DNA of 64,000 nucleotides from Adineta steineri (Eukaryota; Rotifera; Eurotatoria; Adinetida; Adinetidae). This document shows, in pieces, positions 39,206 through 52,356 of the stretch; the first letter of the stretch is position 1, and every line of letters starts with the position of its first letter. Location: positions 107,563 through 171,562 of the forward strand of contig CAJNOI010000167.1 of NCBI GenBank assembly GCA_905250115.1, read 5' to 3'. The position numbers and the translations under genes were made by a program. Below the pieces are notes generated by a model. It saw nothing but the letters and a program-made list of their open reading frames with translations, was not told where the DNA came from and made no database searches.

Positions 39206-39921
39206 TGCTGGTTCTATTCAAAGCAAATAGACTACACTTCTATGATTCGTAAAAAAAAGTACTTTTCTGCTTGTCTAATCTTATTTCTGTTTACATTCTG
39301 ACTAGAATGACATAAGAAATAATTAGCTATTATTTTGTACACAAGATTTTTTCTTTAACCTAAAATAATTAAAATGATATTTCGAATTGTTACTATCATT
39401 AATGAATCTTTTAAGTAATTATATGTTCGTAAAAAAGTAAACTAACTTTATAATAAATTGATTTAACCATTACTGGATAATATATGAAATTTATATATAA
39501 TCTTAATCGTTGCTACTATTGAAATGGAATAATAATAATGGGTAAGATAAAGAACATAGCAAAATGAGCAGTCAAATGATAACAATGATAAAGATTAATA
39601 TTGCTTTTTTTTATTCCTTTTAGCTTACTTCTCCCTTTTTTTATTACACTACACATATATCTATTTATAGAGACATACTTGATTCTTTATTACAATTACT
39701 AAGTTAATAATAATCAATTGAATACTCCACTTGTTTTTATTATTAGTTAACATGTAACAAGTACTGACTGTTAATTCTAAGATATGTCATATACATTTTC
39801 TTCTCATTTGTTAGCTGACAGATGTATTATTATCAGTTCATGAATATTTACATTTTTACTCAGTTTCTTAGAAGAACTATTGATAATAAAAGTCTTCAAA
39901 AAAGATGTATTAAAACTTTAC

Positions 39922-39975
39922 CTGTATATATCTAGCTGGTTGATTTTCACGTATATGATACAAAATAGAAATCAT
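39922..39975 (-). CDS. DPP gene, candidate alternative first exon 2
   Basis: An ATG opens 18 codons (MISILYHIRENQPARYIQ) that end in phase 0 at a GTAAAG donor. The acceptor at 39098 before ELVGG is also phase 0, so this exon can replace 39173-39205 as the cytoplasmic N-terminus. An alternative is a 5' UTR exon. Confidence 0.55.
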
Positions 39976-40099
39976 TATTTTACTTTTTAAATACTAAATA
40001 TCTTAAAGTGTTCTTTGACTTTATAGTAGAAAAAAATTATTAAACATTTATTTAAATTGTCAATCTGTCATCTTTAAAAATTTTAATTGATTTACTTAC

Positions 40100-40156
40100 T
40101 GTCATAATACATGCACCAAGCAGAAAATTACGTACAGAATCACTCATTCCTCCCAT
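40100..40156 (-). CDS. DPP gene, candidate alternative first exon 3
   Basis: Nineteen codons (MGGMSDSVRNFLLGACIMT) end in phase 0 at a consensus GTAAGT donor. The MGG...S start could be N-myristoylated, and a second in-frame Met lies at residue 4. No start codon of any neighbouring gene competes for it. Confidence 0.6.
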
Positions 40157-41445
40157 TCAAATGAAAAAAATGTTTTTTTTCTTAAACTAGTCTATTACTT
40201 TTATGCAAAGTTCGGTAAAATGCAATGAAGTACCTAACGCACGTTATCGATAATTATGTATTTAAACTAGATAATTGCATTCATTGAGAAAGAAGGAAAA
40301 AAAATAATAAATGAAGTATAAGATATTGTTTGCGACATACTATTTTCACTAAATCATTATAACAATTTAAATATGTTAACATAGAAGTATTTCATGATTG
40401 CTTATATTATTTTGCAAAGAAATTGAATTTCTTACTGATAGAAAATATCTGCTACATTCAGATTCTTTTATGTCTATATGTAGATTTAACTTGAAATATA
40501 AAACAAGTACAAGATTGGATCTATTAGGATTCTAGTCTAAATAAATATCTATATCCAGGTTAATATTATAAACATTGATAAAAAAATAATAAACAAGATA
40601 TCTAGATTTTTTTTATTCGATATTAAAATTCTCATACTATTTCCATGGAGAATAAATATGAATACTTGAATAATAAAATATTTTAATTGAGGAAATAACA
40701 GAAAAGACGTTATTATTATGATGATGAAAAGTAAGATAAAAAAACAAAATTGTAAATTTAGCTTGGAGGAAATATATTAATCTATCATCACGCATTGTAT
40801 AAAACTAAGAACATGTTTTTTTGTTGTTGATGTTATAGATCATGAATAATATTACAATATCGTGTTCTTTCTAATTCAATTTATTTAGTTCTCAAATTAA
40901 TATAGTCATAAAACGCCTATAAAATCATGATTTGAGTCTAACGTAACCACTTCCTTATTAGATTATCCAATAGAAGATAAAAATAGATTATATTTTTATA
41001 AAATTCTTGTTATCATACACTTCTAGATGAATCTGACTACTGATTCTTTAATCTTTTTTATATAGAACTTATCCCCAAGGGTATAAATAAAGCATGTTAA
41101 CTAAAAGTCATTTATTCATTTGATATTATCCCAATATTTCTACATTAATTCCCTCGGATTCTATTCTATTTATTATTTTAAATTGACATATCTATTAATC
41201 AATCAAGTTACAAACATCTCTTTGTTTTAATCAAGATTATCTGTCATTGTGTAGTATGTACGCATTCATTTACAAAGTCTTTAATCAAGAGTTGATTAGG
41301 ATACTAACCTATTTTTACTTCAAATATAATTCCATCGGACATGAAAACATCACTTTTATATCTACTATCTATTATATATGTTTATTTAGTATTAATTTAC
41401 CATTACTGATGAAGAAAAATAAATAAACATTGTAGAATTATTTAC

Positions 41446-41487
41446 CTGCTCAGCATAGGCACTACTTTTGGCAACATCCTCATCCAT
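41446..41487 (-). CDS. DPP gene, candidate alternative first exon 4
   Basis: Fourteen codons (MDEDVAKSSAYAEQ) end in phase 0 at a GTAAAT donor. The acidic tail contrasts with the other candidates, as is typical for alternative DPP6 N-termini. Confidence 0.55.
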
Positions 41488-43075
41488 CTTTGAAATTATC
41501 TATATTAATAATCTTATCAATACTATAACAACAATTCTATGATTATCATACATTGAATATTGTTGATGTTAATCTAGAGATAGAAATACAATTGTACTTA
41601 TTTATTAATACGACAATAGACATTGACATGAAATAAGAACTCATTCGGAGATAGCAAAATAAACATCTATCTAGTCTAGTATGCTAGCAAAAAAGAAAGA
41701 CAGTAAATGAGATTGTCCCCAAGGAAATATGAACAAATAACTAAGAGAACGATGAAGCGATTTTTTTTCGGAAAGCAAATTTTTTCTCGTCTTCCTCTAT
41801 TCTTTTGTTCTATTATTGACGACGAATAACGATAATTATTATCGGAAAAAAGATCTCATCATCATCATCATCATCATAGTCATGTACATCAAAAAACGTT
41901 ACGTCTGATTCTTTTTTCTATCTCGTAATATTCTTCAATATCTACAATGCTTATTTACAATCACCGAGTACTCAAGAACCCAAAGAAAATATCCATTCAC
42001 TATATCTATAATTGGTTCCATATCCTTTTTTTTGAGTTGACATATAATAATAAGAGCAGCCAAATAATGGCACTAGGAAAATCCATAAATACCAAATCTC
42101 GAAAGTTCATGGTGTAAACATGTTACGATAGAATAAGAAAGTGTTTAGAAAATCTTAAGAAATTAATGTATAAACAAAAAAATAGATTGAAGTTTAAAAA
42201 CAAAATAGTCTAGACATAGAAGTAACTACTTATAATGAGTTTACCATAATTACGTATATGTATTGATTGTTTTACCAATGATAAGTTATTTGCAATACCA
42301 AATTTGCAAAGGAAAAATTAATGATGGGTATTGTCGGAAGCAAAAAACACCGAAATAGTTGTATAGATGAACAGATTAGTCATTTTGTAGAATAATATAT
42401 CATTATTGTTTAACCTACAATAATAGATATTTGTGTTTTTACAATAATATATTATTTTCATCAACTTGACACGATAATTTTAATTATATACTCAACAATG
42501 AAATTAGGTAGTTATAAAGATTAGTTATTAATTCATGAATATATGTTTTGTTAGTAAAATAAATAAATTTTTTTTTGTTCTTTAATCATGTCTATATTGA
42601 ATATATTTTTAATAAATACGTCAAATCATTAGATTAGATTCTTCTCTTTTCTATCAACATCAGTAATGATACATTTCGACGCTAAACGGAGATTAAATAT
42701 CTTGTATTAAAGAACTAATTGAGAGCATTTACACAACTAGTAGAGTGTACATAGTTCTACACCCGCAAGGGATCATTTTTTTTCCTCTCCTCTTCTTCAT
42801 TCTATTATAAACAATCAGCAAATACTGATAGTTCATGAATACTGTTTATATCAAATCTATTTTCCTCGAACTACTCTCTATTACAAAACTAATACACAAT
42901 TAAATTATAAAATAAATTTACAATCTACACATTTGCTATCCATGTTGTTATTTTAATTATTATACGATCTAATGTTATCTATTCGATTAAGTTATATTAA
43001 CGAAAACTATTTTAATATGAAATTAATTAGAGTCATAGAAAAATTTCGAATCAGTAGGGGTTTCTTTTTTCTTAC

Positions 43076-43111
43076 CAGTAGAAAATGTTGAAGTGAATCA
43101 ATACGTGTCAT
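43076..43111 (-). CDS. DPP gene, candidate alternative first exon 5
   Basis: Twelve codons (MTRIDSLQHFLL) end in phase 0 at a GTAAG donor, with an in-frame stop just upstream of the ATG. It is the most distant candidate, about 4 kb from exon 2. Confidence 0.45.
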
Positions 43112-43821
43112 TTTTCAGTTCTGTGATTCCATAATAGGTAAATCAACTCCTTAATTAGTCATGTCCGACTTCTAATAACTATGAGAATAATATAACAATG
43201 CTTTTTAGTATTTATTTTCATAAACTTTCTCTCTTTCCCTCTCTCTGTCTGCTTTTTTTTATCCATTCAGACGAATAGTATATTTTATAGAACCACAAAT
43301 TATATATCAGCTTTCCATAGTTATTAACTGTAAATGTCATCCGTTTCTTGCATTATATTCGTTTTATTATCTCGTATGTCTAGGGAAAAAATATATATAT
43401 ATTACATAAACATCGAGAACAGTACAAGTAGATCTACGAATAAATTACTATAACGCTTGATAATTATCCAAGTTCGTTTTGATAGCACAGTTAGAGGCTA
43501 ATGTTAATTGCTTATATACGATAACAATGTTCATTACATGAAGAAAAAAAATCTAATAATTTTATTGTAGAAGACGAAAACATTGAATAAATATGTCAAA
43601 TACAAACACACAATGAATAAAATATGTCAATATATAGATATACACTTTACAAACAACATAAATATTTAAAATTGAATAAATATGAATAAAATAAAAGAGC
43701 GAGAATCACCGTACAATCCATTCACCAATAAAGAGAGACGAGAGAAAAAACACACTGTCATTATTATGAATCTCACTCTGTTTGTTTCAAGAGAAAAAAA
43801 ACAACAAAAAAAATGTTTTTT

Positions 43822-46800
43822 TTATCGTTTATCATCAATTTCTCCTTCATCGGAATTAACCGTTTCTAAAATACTCACTGTACGTGATAAATATTTTTCA
43901 CTTGATGATCGTGTTGTATGATTACCTGAATCACTTTGTATACGTTTACGTGCACGTGGTGTTGCTAATGATGCTTGTCGAGATAATTGTGATGTAGTTC
44001 GTTTTGGATAATATAATTTTGCATCAGATACCATACGAACAAACATTGGACGTGGTCGTTTGTCTTTAAGTAAATTTGTTATTGGTTTTTCAAATGTAAC
44101 ACGATGATGTGGAGTTATTGTTGTGATTGTATTTGCCTAAAATTATAAATAGTTATGTCCTTTCCTTTTATTTGATTTACTCGAGCTTTTGTTATTGGAT
44201 AAATTGTTGGAGCAACTGGTGTTTCTGCTAATACTTCTGGATCAGCAGTTTCTTCAGCTACAGCTGTATCATGTTCAGTATTATTTGTAGAACCTGTTTG
44301 TTTTGCATTTAAATCAAGTGAATCATTCGATGATGATTTTCGTCCAACACGTTGAGCACGATATTCTGTTAAAACATCCTTCGAATGTTCTTGAATTATA
44401 TGAAATGCTACACTCATATCATCATCACTAGCATATTTAGCACAAACAGCAAAACGAATGATATAAATATCATTAACCATGGATGGTACCATATGAATAA
44501 AACCCGAATCATTTAATGATAGTAGTAATTTTTGATTTAATTTATTACTACCCTAAAAGAAAACAATATGAGATATAGTTATACTATTATTAATTATAAT
44601 AATTCATTTACCTTTAAACGAAAACAAACAAGACCTAATGTAACATCACCGATAATTTCAAAACGACTATCAGTATTGATTAATGATGCAAATACTTTTG
44701 CTAAACGACAATGCTAAAAATAAAATAAAGTAAATTCTTTTCTTTTCATATATATAAAATCCAAATACTTCTCGAATATAATGACGAAGACCTTCAATAC
44801 CATAACTACGAATTGTAAACCAAAGTTTAAGTGAACGAAATCGACGACTTAATGCAACACCCCAATGCTACATAAAAATATTCGATTTGATTTTGCTTAG
44901 ATACGATTTAACTTACACGATAATCAACTGCTTTTTGTGCATGTTTATGTTGAAGATAAAGTGGATCAACAGACATCGCATTAATCAATGCAAATTTATC
45001 TCGAACCCTGAAAATATGTTTTATTAAATGAAAATTAACTTCAGAAAAAATTACCAAAAACATGAACAATCAAAATTCATTAATAACCATTTATTCGGAT
45101 TCGTATTAAATGAATCAGCATACTAAAAACAAAATAATTTTAATTGATCGTTTTTTTTTTGTTTTGAATAATTTCTTTATTCTTACTTGTAAACCTTTCA
45201 TTATATAACGATATTCTTCACAAAGAAAAGCACTGCCAGCATAGGCACCATCAACATGAAACCAAAGTTTTTCACGTTGACATATTTCACCAATTTCTTC
45301 TAGATTATCATATGAACAACATGATGTTGTTCCTAATGTACCCGAAACCTAAATTTAAATAAGAATTATTAATAGAAAAATGATTAAAATAAATAACAAA
45401 CCAAAAATGGTATTAATCCTTTTTCTTTATCTGCTCGAATACATTCTTCTAATGTTTTACCACGTAATGAAAAATGTTCATCAACACCCAATTGTCGAAC
45501 ACGAACCATACAAATTAAACCTGCTTTTTCGACACATGAATGTGCCTAGAATTTTGAAAAAAAATGAAAATCTTCTTTTATTTTATAATTAAAAACCATA
45601 CGAGTTTTGATGTATAACAAACAAGTCGAGCTAAAATATGTCCATCTTCCATTAATGGATCAGCCAGACGTTTACTTGTTATTTTCTTTGTACGAGCAGC
45701 CAACATTGCAACAAGAATACATTCACTTGCTGAACCCTATTAGAACAAATAAATGTTTATACATGTACTTCAGAATAAAATCATTTTAGTAATTAAAAAC
45801 AAAATTTTCTTACAAGAAGAACACCACCGCCAATATGTCTCGATTGTTTTTGTTCATGACTAGTTTCTCCATTAGTTATTGAACCATGTACATTATTTTC
45901 ACTTGACTCATCGTCACTTTCAGGAGACGATTCTTCTTCTTCTTCTTCCTCCTCTTCCTCCTCTTCTTCTTCATCATCACTATCTTTATTATCACGATTT
46001 GGATCAAATGGAAGAAAACCAACAGGTAATGCCATCATTCGACCTAGTATTAAATCAAAAAATATTTTCTGTTCTTGGCAAAACTGTCAATAGATTTCTC
46101 ATACCAATCCAATCGAGCATAATTGTTTCAAGTTCAGTACATGCTGGACTTGCTGCCCAAGAAAAACCCACAATTCCAAGTCCAGATGAAAGCATGTCAC
46201 CAAGTATTGATGGATAACTATTTCCAGCTGGAAAATATGCATGAAAACGTGGATGTTGCCAATGTGTTATCCCCGGCATAATTGCACGTTCAACATCTTT
46301 CATTATATTATCCCATTTTTCACTAGATTCTGGTGCATTTTTTGGTAACATTGGTCGTAAATAACCTGGTTCAACTTCAGGTGTAACACGTCGATCACTA
46401 GTCAAGAATTCGAAAAATTCTATTACAGTTTAGAAACTTTTGTTTTACTTGATATTTTTAAGATAATCAGCTATATAATCAATCATTTCTTTTCCTCGAC
46501 GACGAAATTCTTCATCATCCATGCCTGGTACAGATGTTGTTGATTCATCATGTTGAGATTGAGATGAATTTTCTTTTTGATCAGTTTTTTGATCTTTATC
46601 TTGTTGTTTAATTGAACTATTTAAAAAAAAGGAAAGAATATATATGCGATAATTGAAAATACAAGTAGACCATTTTCTAATAAAACACTGCCGTTGTAAA
46701 GGGAATTGATGTTGATGATTATTATTATGATAAGATAAAGAAAGTGTTACTTGTGTAACTTTAATCATACTGTTTATTCTGATATACGCGCAAGAAAAGG

Positions 46801-47172
46801 AAATGATGTTTCGAATCAAGAACAGATTTTTATTTATCGGAATTTTGTTTTTTTTCTCATTAGATGAATTCTAGTACAAGCCAAAAACAAAGCAGAATTA
46901 AAATCTTACTTTTCTTGTTTAGTATTATTATTTTGATTTTCATTTGTTTTAATTGATATTTGACGAGATATACGAGATGTCAGATGAGATTGATTAGCTG
47001 ATGAATTATTTGTTGTTGGAACTATTCGATCTAAAAATGTTGATAATGGTACTGATGAACCTGTTTCAGGTACAGATGATGCCATCGTTGTTGTTGTTGT
47101 TGTTGTTGTTGGAGAATTGGAATGAAATAGATTTGATAATTTATTATATAATGCTCCGAAGCTTTTATCCAT
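43822..47172 (-). CDS. Group II PLP amino-acid decarboxylase (AADC/tyrosine/histidine decarboxylase-like)
   Basis: Makes a biogenic amine by decarboxylating an aromatic amino acid or histidine. Exons: 46910-47172, 46449-46616, 46105-46397, 45814-46043, 45602-45736, 45402-45545, 45187-45348, 45055-45122, 44917-45007, 44769-44867, 44612-44713, 44181-44552, 43822-44136; 813 residues. The conserved core runs from [17 protein letters not shown] through [35 protein letters not shown] and [12 protein letters not shown] to the PLP lysine in [13 protein letters not shown]. Oddities: an N-terminal Ser/Thr extension of about 140 residues, a roughly 60-residue acidic insertion with a 14- to 15-Glu run just before GGGVLLGSASE, and a 200-residue Ser/Arg-rich tail. 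The core normally spans about 480 residues. Substrate cannot be fixed by eye; NPNKW and the long tail favour the tyrosine/histidine decarboxylase side. Confidence 0.92.
45925..45975 (-). repeat. Polyglutamate-coding GAA/GAG tract
   Basis: TTC/CTC repeats on the plus strand encode about 15 Glu in the decarboxylase insertion. The purity of the tract suggests slippage growth. Confidence 0.8.
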
Positions 47173-47994
47173 GTTACGATATATATTTTGAGAAATCGAT
47201 GAATCAATCTAATCTTGATTGGATTTCTTCTTCAATGTCAGTTTTTCTCTTTTCTTCGTTGTTCATCAAACATCCTGACTTAGCAAGAAGCAACTTGAGT
47301 TTTCTCTCCCTCCCTCTCTCTCTTTTATTGTATGCTTGCCAACATACTTGAACATTTTTTTCTTAAGACAACAATAAAATGATGGTCTATTAGAGAAAGC
47401 AAGCAAGAAAAACCGATTAAAATCCGTGCCAATTCTTTTTCCTGTTATTTTCCAATAATTAAAATATAAGAAGAAATTTTTGTATTATGAAAATAACACG
47501 TCAGATAGAGGATAACTATAAAAACTACTTGTTATTTTCAATAGAGAAAATTAAGACATAACAATACGCTTATGTTTTTTTCTTTTTTCATATGAATTTA
47601 GAAGCCGGTAAACGAACAAATAGACAACTTCTCCATCAGGCATATATGATAGAAGAATATTAGGTCGGAAGTTATTTTTTATTTGTCCAACAACTTTAAC
47701 GCCCACTATACGCCAAAGATGTTCTGCTTGCTTTTATATATTGAGTATTGCATTGATTCTTAAACGAACAACTTCCTATATATATATGTTTATTGTCTAA
47801 TACGGAAATAACTTGTTCAATCGATTAAAAAAAAAAGAAGAAAAACAACAACAAAATACCAATTAAATCACATCTTCTTTCGATTTATTAAGAAAAAAAC
47901 AAGATTATTATATATATGTATATAAGAAACAACGAATTAATTCTATATAGATATGTACAATTATGTGTCGGGAGAATTTTCAATTTTTATATCA
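47173..47994. other. Intergenic spacer
   Basis: Upstream region of the decarboxylase and 3' flank of the DEP-domain gene. CT-rich and AT-rich patches only; no element recognised. Confidence 0.45.
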
Positions 47995-48670
47995 TTAAGG
48001 TTTAAATAAACTAATTGAGTTTTGTCGACGTTTTTGTCGAGCAAATGCATACATCAGTTCAAAAACTGATGAAGGTGAAAATGATGTTTTTGTTTCATTA
48101 TTTGAAGGTAAACTTAAAGATTTATTATCATCCAGTGTTGGAACTGTTGGAAAAAGATTTTCTTCTGCTTGTGGTAAAAGTCTAAAATTATTTCGAATAA
48201 AAACATATGAAATCAAATCAATAAATTGCGATATACTTGAAAATTTTATTATTATCTAAAAATTGTTTTGAATCATTTGCATCTATTCGAGTTGAATCAT
48301 CTTTAATATCAGAAAATATTTTGGCATTATAAAGTGATTGAAGAATTGTTATAGCTTGTGTTCTAAAATTAGAAATGTATTTTTTTAAGCAAAATTAAAA
48401 ATTGTATTTTATACCGTGTAACCGACGAAGCATTACTACCCGACGATTGTTGTTGTAAAATATTGAGCATACATGTTACAGCATCTGATGAGGAAAAACA
48501 ATTTTGATATGTTTTAAAAAAATGACGTTTCTTTTTTAATTTAATTGACGCACGAAAATTTTGAACAAGATTATTCCACTAAATATATTAAAAGATTTTA
48601 TGCGAAATATAAACTATATATATACCATTTTTGTTGCTCGAAATTGTGGTGTTTTAGGTTTTTCGTACAT
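47995..48670 (-). CDS. Small DEP-domain protein (DEPDC1/DEPDC7-like)
   Basis: Exons: 48626-48670, 48415-48578, 48237-48362, 47995-48181; 173 residues. Residues 16-100 resemble a DEP domain: WNNLVQNFRASIKLKKKRHF, then KTYQNCFSSSDAVTCMLNIL, then TRTQAITILQSLYNAKIFSDI. This corresponds to the W...L...F...G...V..LL pattern of the DEPDC1 group. The C-terminal part is Ser-rich and ends FARQKRRQNSISLFKP, a basic tail. DEP domains bind membranes or GPCR tails, and DEPDC1 proteins act in transcription and mitosis, but this protein is far shorter and lacks a RhoGAP-like domain, so its role is open. Confidence 0.68.
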
Positions 48671-50394
48671 GATCAGATGATTTTGTTATTTCGAATTGAT
48701 TGATTTATTTTTATACGAAACGAACGAACAAAGACGCGCGTTTTAATCGTTCAATCAATGAACCATTCAATTTATTGAACATGTGAGGGCGCTAGCTACA
48801 TACAAAAAATTTATTGCGACTTGATTGAGATTTATTTATGACATCAAAAAACAGCTATTGAAGAATTTCCGTCATTTAATTGATACTACTTAGTATTATG
48901 ATCTCTGCCATTATCTTTTATCGAAGTTTTTTCGATCTTACTGTTGTATTTGATTATATCAGAAAAATACGTTAATACTGAATATTTATCTATGTATGTG
49001 CTATAAATTTATGTAGATATGTACTGGTATACTCTTCATAACAATCAAAGTTCAATGAAACTTAAAGATCATCAAGTTTATATTTTTTTTTTGCACAGCT
49101 AACTTTTATTCTAGTAACAAATGCAACTGCTGAGAATATTTTTTGCTATCGTCGACATTACTTGTCTTTATTTAGTTTGAGATCTGGATGTAACTCGGAA
49201 ATCAATATGATTAATAGTACTTCAGTTAAAGCTTTTATCCTTACTCGGATAATCGACATGAAGTATGATAAAAATTTATTAAGTCTAGACAAAATTACCT
49301 CGAGAAAACAAATTAAGATCGCTCTTAGTCCTTCAATACTCTCAACATGTAGTAAATCCCTAAAATTTAGCTATAGCATGCAGAAAAAACAGAATCAGTA
49401 ATGAGCGCGCAAGAGACAGAGTAATCCAAAAATCTAAAATCCGTTGAAAATAATTGCCTTTTCTTATTATAAAATAAACTTGATATTTAAATTTTAATTA
49501 ATAAAGAAATTCATTTCAAACTTCGGAAATATTAAATATAGGTTAATAAAAATAATTATCAATCTATCATATACATGACATACGAATATAATGTGAAATG
49601 TCCTTCAAAACGTACTTAACATTTTGTCCTTGAGAAAATATCCTTCAAGATAAATATCCTTGATAAAAATGTCCCTGATATGAAAATATTTCTCATAAGT
49701 GCTATCATCATATCACTATTGATTCTTTTTTTTCTCACACAATATGGTCAAAGTCCAGAATTGTTCATCCACTAACCAAAAACTTCTATAATCAATTTAA
49801 AAATAATTAAATCATATGAAAAAAATTACATCAGATGAAACTATATGATTAATCTTATTATCAACCATTGTGTTCATGGTCTTCTGCAAAAAAAAACCGA
49901 GAATATTCTGATAAGAATTCTTTGTCAAGGATATTCTTCATACGATATGTTATCATTTATATTTCATAAGAATGACATGATTTTCAATGAACTATTTTTC
50001 TTTGATTTATTTTAAACAACTAATTACATGTATATTGAAATAAGCAAACAAACAATAGATGAACTGCAGAAAAAAACAAACAAATGTCTGTAAATTCGAT
50101 GAGAAATACGCAACAAATTTTCATATCTACTTAAATTAATAGAAAACAACAGTACTACTGACAATAAGTAATAACAACAAAGATAAATGAATATTTCTGA
50201 GTTATAATATTAATAGGAAAAGAAGAATATGAAAAAAAGAAACAACAATAACCAGAGATCATAAGAGGAATGTACAATTTTATTCCTAATCATTGGGTTG
50301 AATCAAACAACGAAATCTATTGATAGTTTGTGAACAACAAAAACGAATTATTTTACGATATGGTATTAGATAAGAATTTTTCCGATATTTCCCA
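48671..50394. other. Intergenic spacer
   Basis: AT-rich. Around 49605-49690 there is a run of loosely repeated TATCCTT(C/G)A(A/T) units about 15-20 bp apart, with a possible partial inverse near 49890-49980. No gene seen. Confidence 0.4.
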
Positions 50395-52356
50395 CTAGGG
50401 AGGATCAAATCGATACGGACATTCTCCAGGCATAATTGTTTCTGTTGATGATGAATCTGAACCAAGATTATTAATATTTTTTGCTTTTAATTGATCTGAT
50501 TGAGTCTAGAAAAAACAACAACAGATATTTAATCATTAGAAAAACAAATGAACTAGATTTTTTATTAATATTACTTTTAATAATGTTGAAATATAATCAA
50601 ATTTAAATAGAAGTATTGGTTGATCATCAATATAACTATCTTTTGCTCCACCCGGTCCGTTTAATGAGCATGCTGCCAAGCCACATGTCAGCACACCATA
50701 AGCGACTATATAGCAAAGCCAAAGTGTTAAATGATGATAACCTGGGATATTAATATATTGTTCACACATCATCCATAAACTTCGCCAGATTTGAACAACA
50801 CTAATAAATGCTATCAAATGAAAAATATTTGATATAAATGAATAAACATTTTTATGATGTTTTTTAATTAAACATTGAATTATTGGAATTTGTAATAGAG
50901 CAAGAAGGAAAAATAATGAATAACCAATTGTAAATGAGATTAACATTGATATTGATTTATTATCAGGAGATATATATAGATCAGAAAGATTATATAAACC
51001 ACGCCATGCAATGACTACTAATGGTGCTTCAACAATTTCATAAAGTATAAAATCAAATGTATATTGCCAAAAACGATTTGCCTAAATAATAGAAAAAATA
51101 TTTTTAAATTTAATTATCATGTTAAAATACATTTTCAATGTGTACGAAAGAAAAACTAAATCACATGAAATATTTCTGATTGATTAATATTATTAAGATG
51201 TCAAAATAGAAGAACAAAAAATTGATAATTTATGAGAATTTCTTTAGATTTGATCAACTCTATTGTTCTTATATCAATCGTAGAATTTTCTAATGCATAG
51301 TCTTAGTCATATAATTTCTTTCTAATTCTATTTAGTACTTTTTGCTGTCTTCTACAAAATAATAATAATTCTTTTACGTACTGTAATAGTATATTTTGAA
51401 CCAAGTATAAAATAACTGTCAGTATCAATACCGATTAAAAATGGTGCTGAATTAAGATTATAAATTGATTTCATTATTATAAGAAATATAACACTTATAA
51501 ATGTTTCAATAAATAAATGATACCAGTTGTTACTTGTTAAATCTAATAAATTCCATAAACCACGCCATTGATTAATATAAGCAAATGCCATGATTAATGT
51601 ATATAATCTTGCCATAACTTGTCCTAAGAGATTTTTTCGATATTTTTCATAGAAATTTTGAAGACAGTTTTGTATTAAATAGATGAAATAAAGTATAACA
51701 AAACCAATAGCTAGTGAAATAAGTGCACTTCTACGTGGAGAATCCGGTAATAAATATATATCAAGTAAATCCCAAGCACCGCGCCAATGTAAATTAACAA
51801 ATGGTGTTATGATAAATGCTGATATAAACATATCTGTTAAATAAAGTTTAATAAATGAACAATAATTTGTTTTTAATGTATCTGTTGTAGATTTTATGAT
51901 AACATCTTGAGTATAGACTGGATATGTTTGATTTTTTTCATTGAGAAGTGGTCGAGCAAGGCTTGTTTCACTGCCTGATGAGCTTAAATTTAAATATGTA
52001 TGATATTGAGGAATAATTAGTGTTGTAGATTGTGATAAATCATCAGTATTAATTGAATCATTATCATTTTGATTTAGTTCTACAGTTGAATATTGATTAA
52101 CAACGCCATTATTTGTTGAGAAATCTATGTCCGAAGATGGGGTGAGAAAATGATTTTCATTGTTTAAATCATCTTCATCTTCGGATGGCGTTGCTGATCG
52201 AATCATAGATTGATAATCAGCTGAATTCGAACTTAAAAAAGAAAAACATATATTTTTTTAATCACTAAAATAAACAACATACATGTTTATAATCTGTGCC
52301 ATACAGCCAGTAATACGAATACCAGTAGGTATAGCTGAAGGCAAAGCCAAAAGAAC
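50395..52356 (-). CDS. Fuseless-like multi-pass membrane protein
   Basis: Exons: 52283-52356 (coding from the first in-frame Met at 52302), 51382-52231, 50575-51081, 50395-50505; 495 residues from that Met. After an acidic Ser/Thr-rich N-terminal region there are about eight hydrophobic segments. The repeated motif WRGAWDLLDIY, WRGLWNLLDLT, WRGLYNLSDLY, WRSLWMMCEQY is the hallmark of the Fuseless family (Drosophila fusl, a presynaptic protein needed for calcium-channel function). The last exon is a cytoplasmic tail ending CPYRFDPP. The frame of exon 52283-52356 is open upstream of the Met (VLLALPSAIPTGIRITGC), so the true start could lie in an exon I could not place; the segment just upstream, 52405-52495, contains a stop in the matching frame. 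Confidence 0.82.

Larger units (their letters stand above)
39206..43821. other. Gene-poor 5' region of the DPP gene
   Basis: About 4.6 kb of AT-rich sequence whose only coding-like content is the series of short ATG-to-donor exons listed separately. It probably contains several promoters. A CAT microsatellite lies near 41857-41875. Confidence 0.5.

Noticed and set aside
43682-43921. Plus-strand open frame at the 3' end of the decarboxylase
   Set aside because: Antisense of the real last exon plus an A-rich flank.
49605-49980. Loosely repeated TATCCTT units and a possible distant inverse
   Set aside because: Arms match too poorly to call an element by eye.
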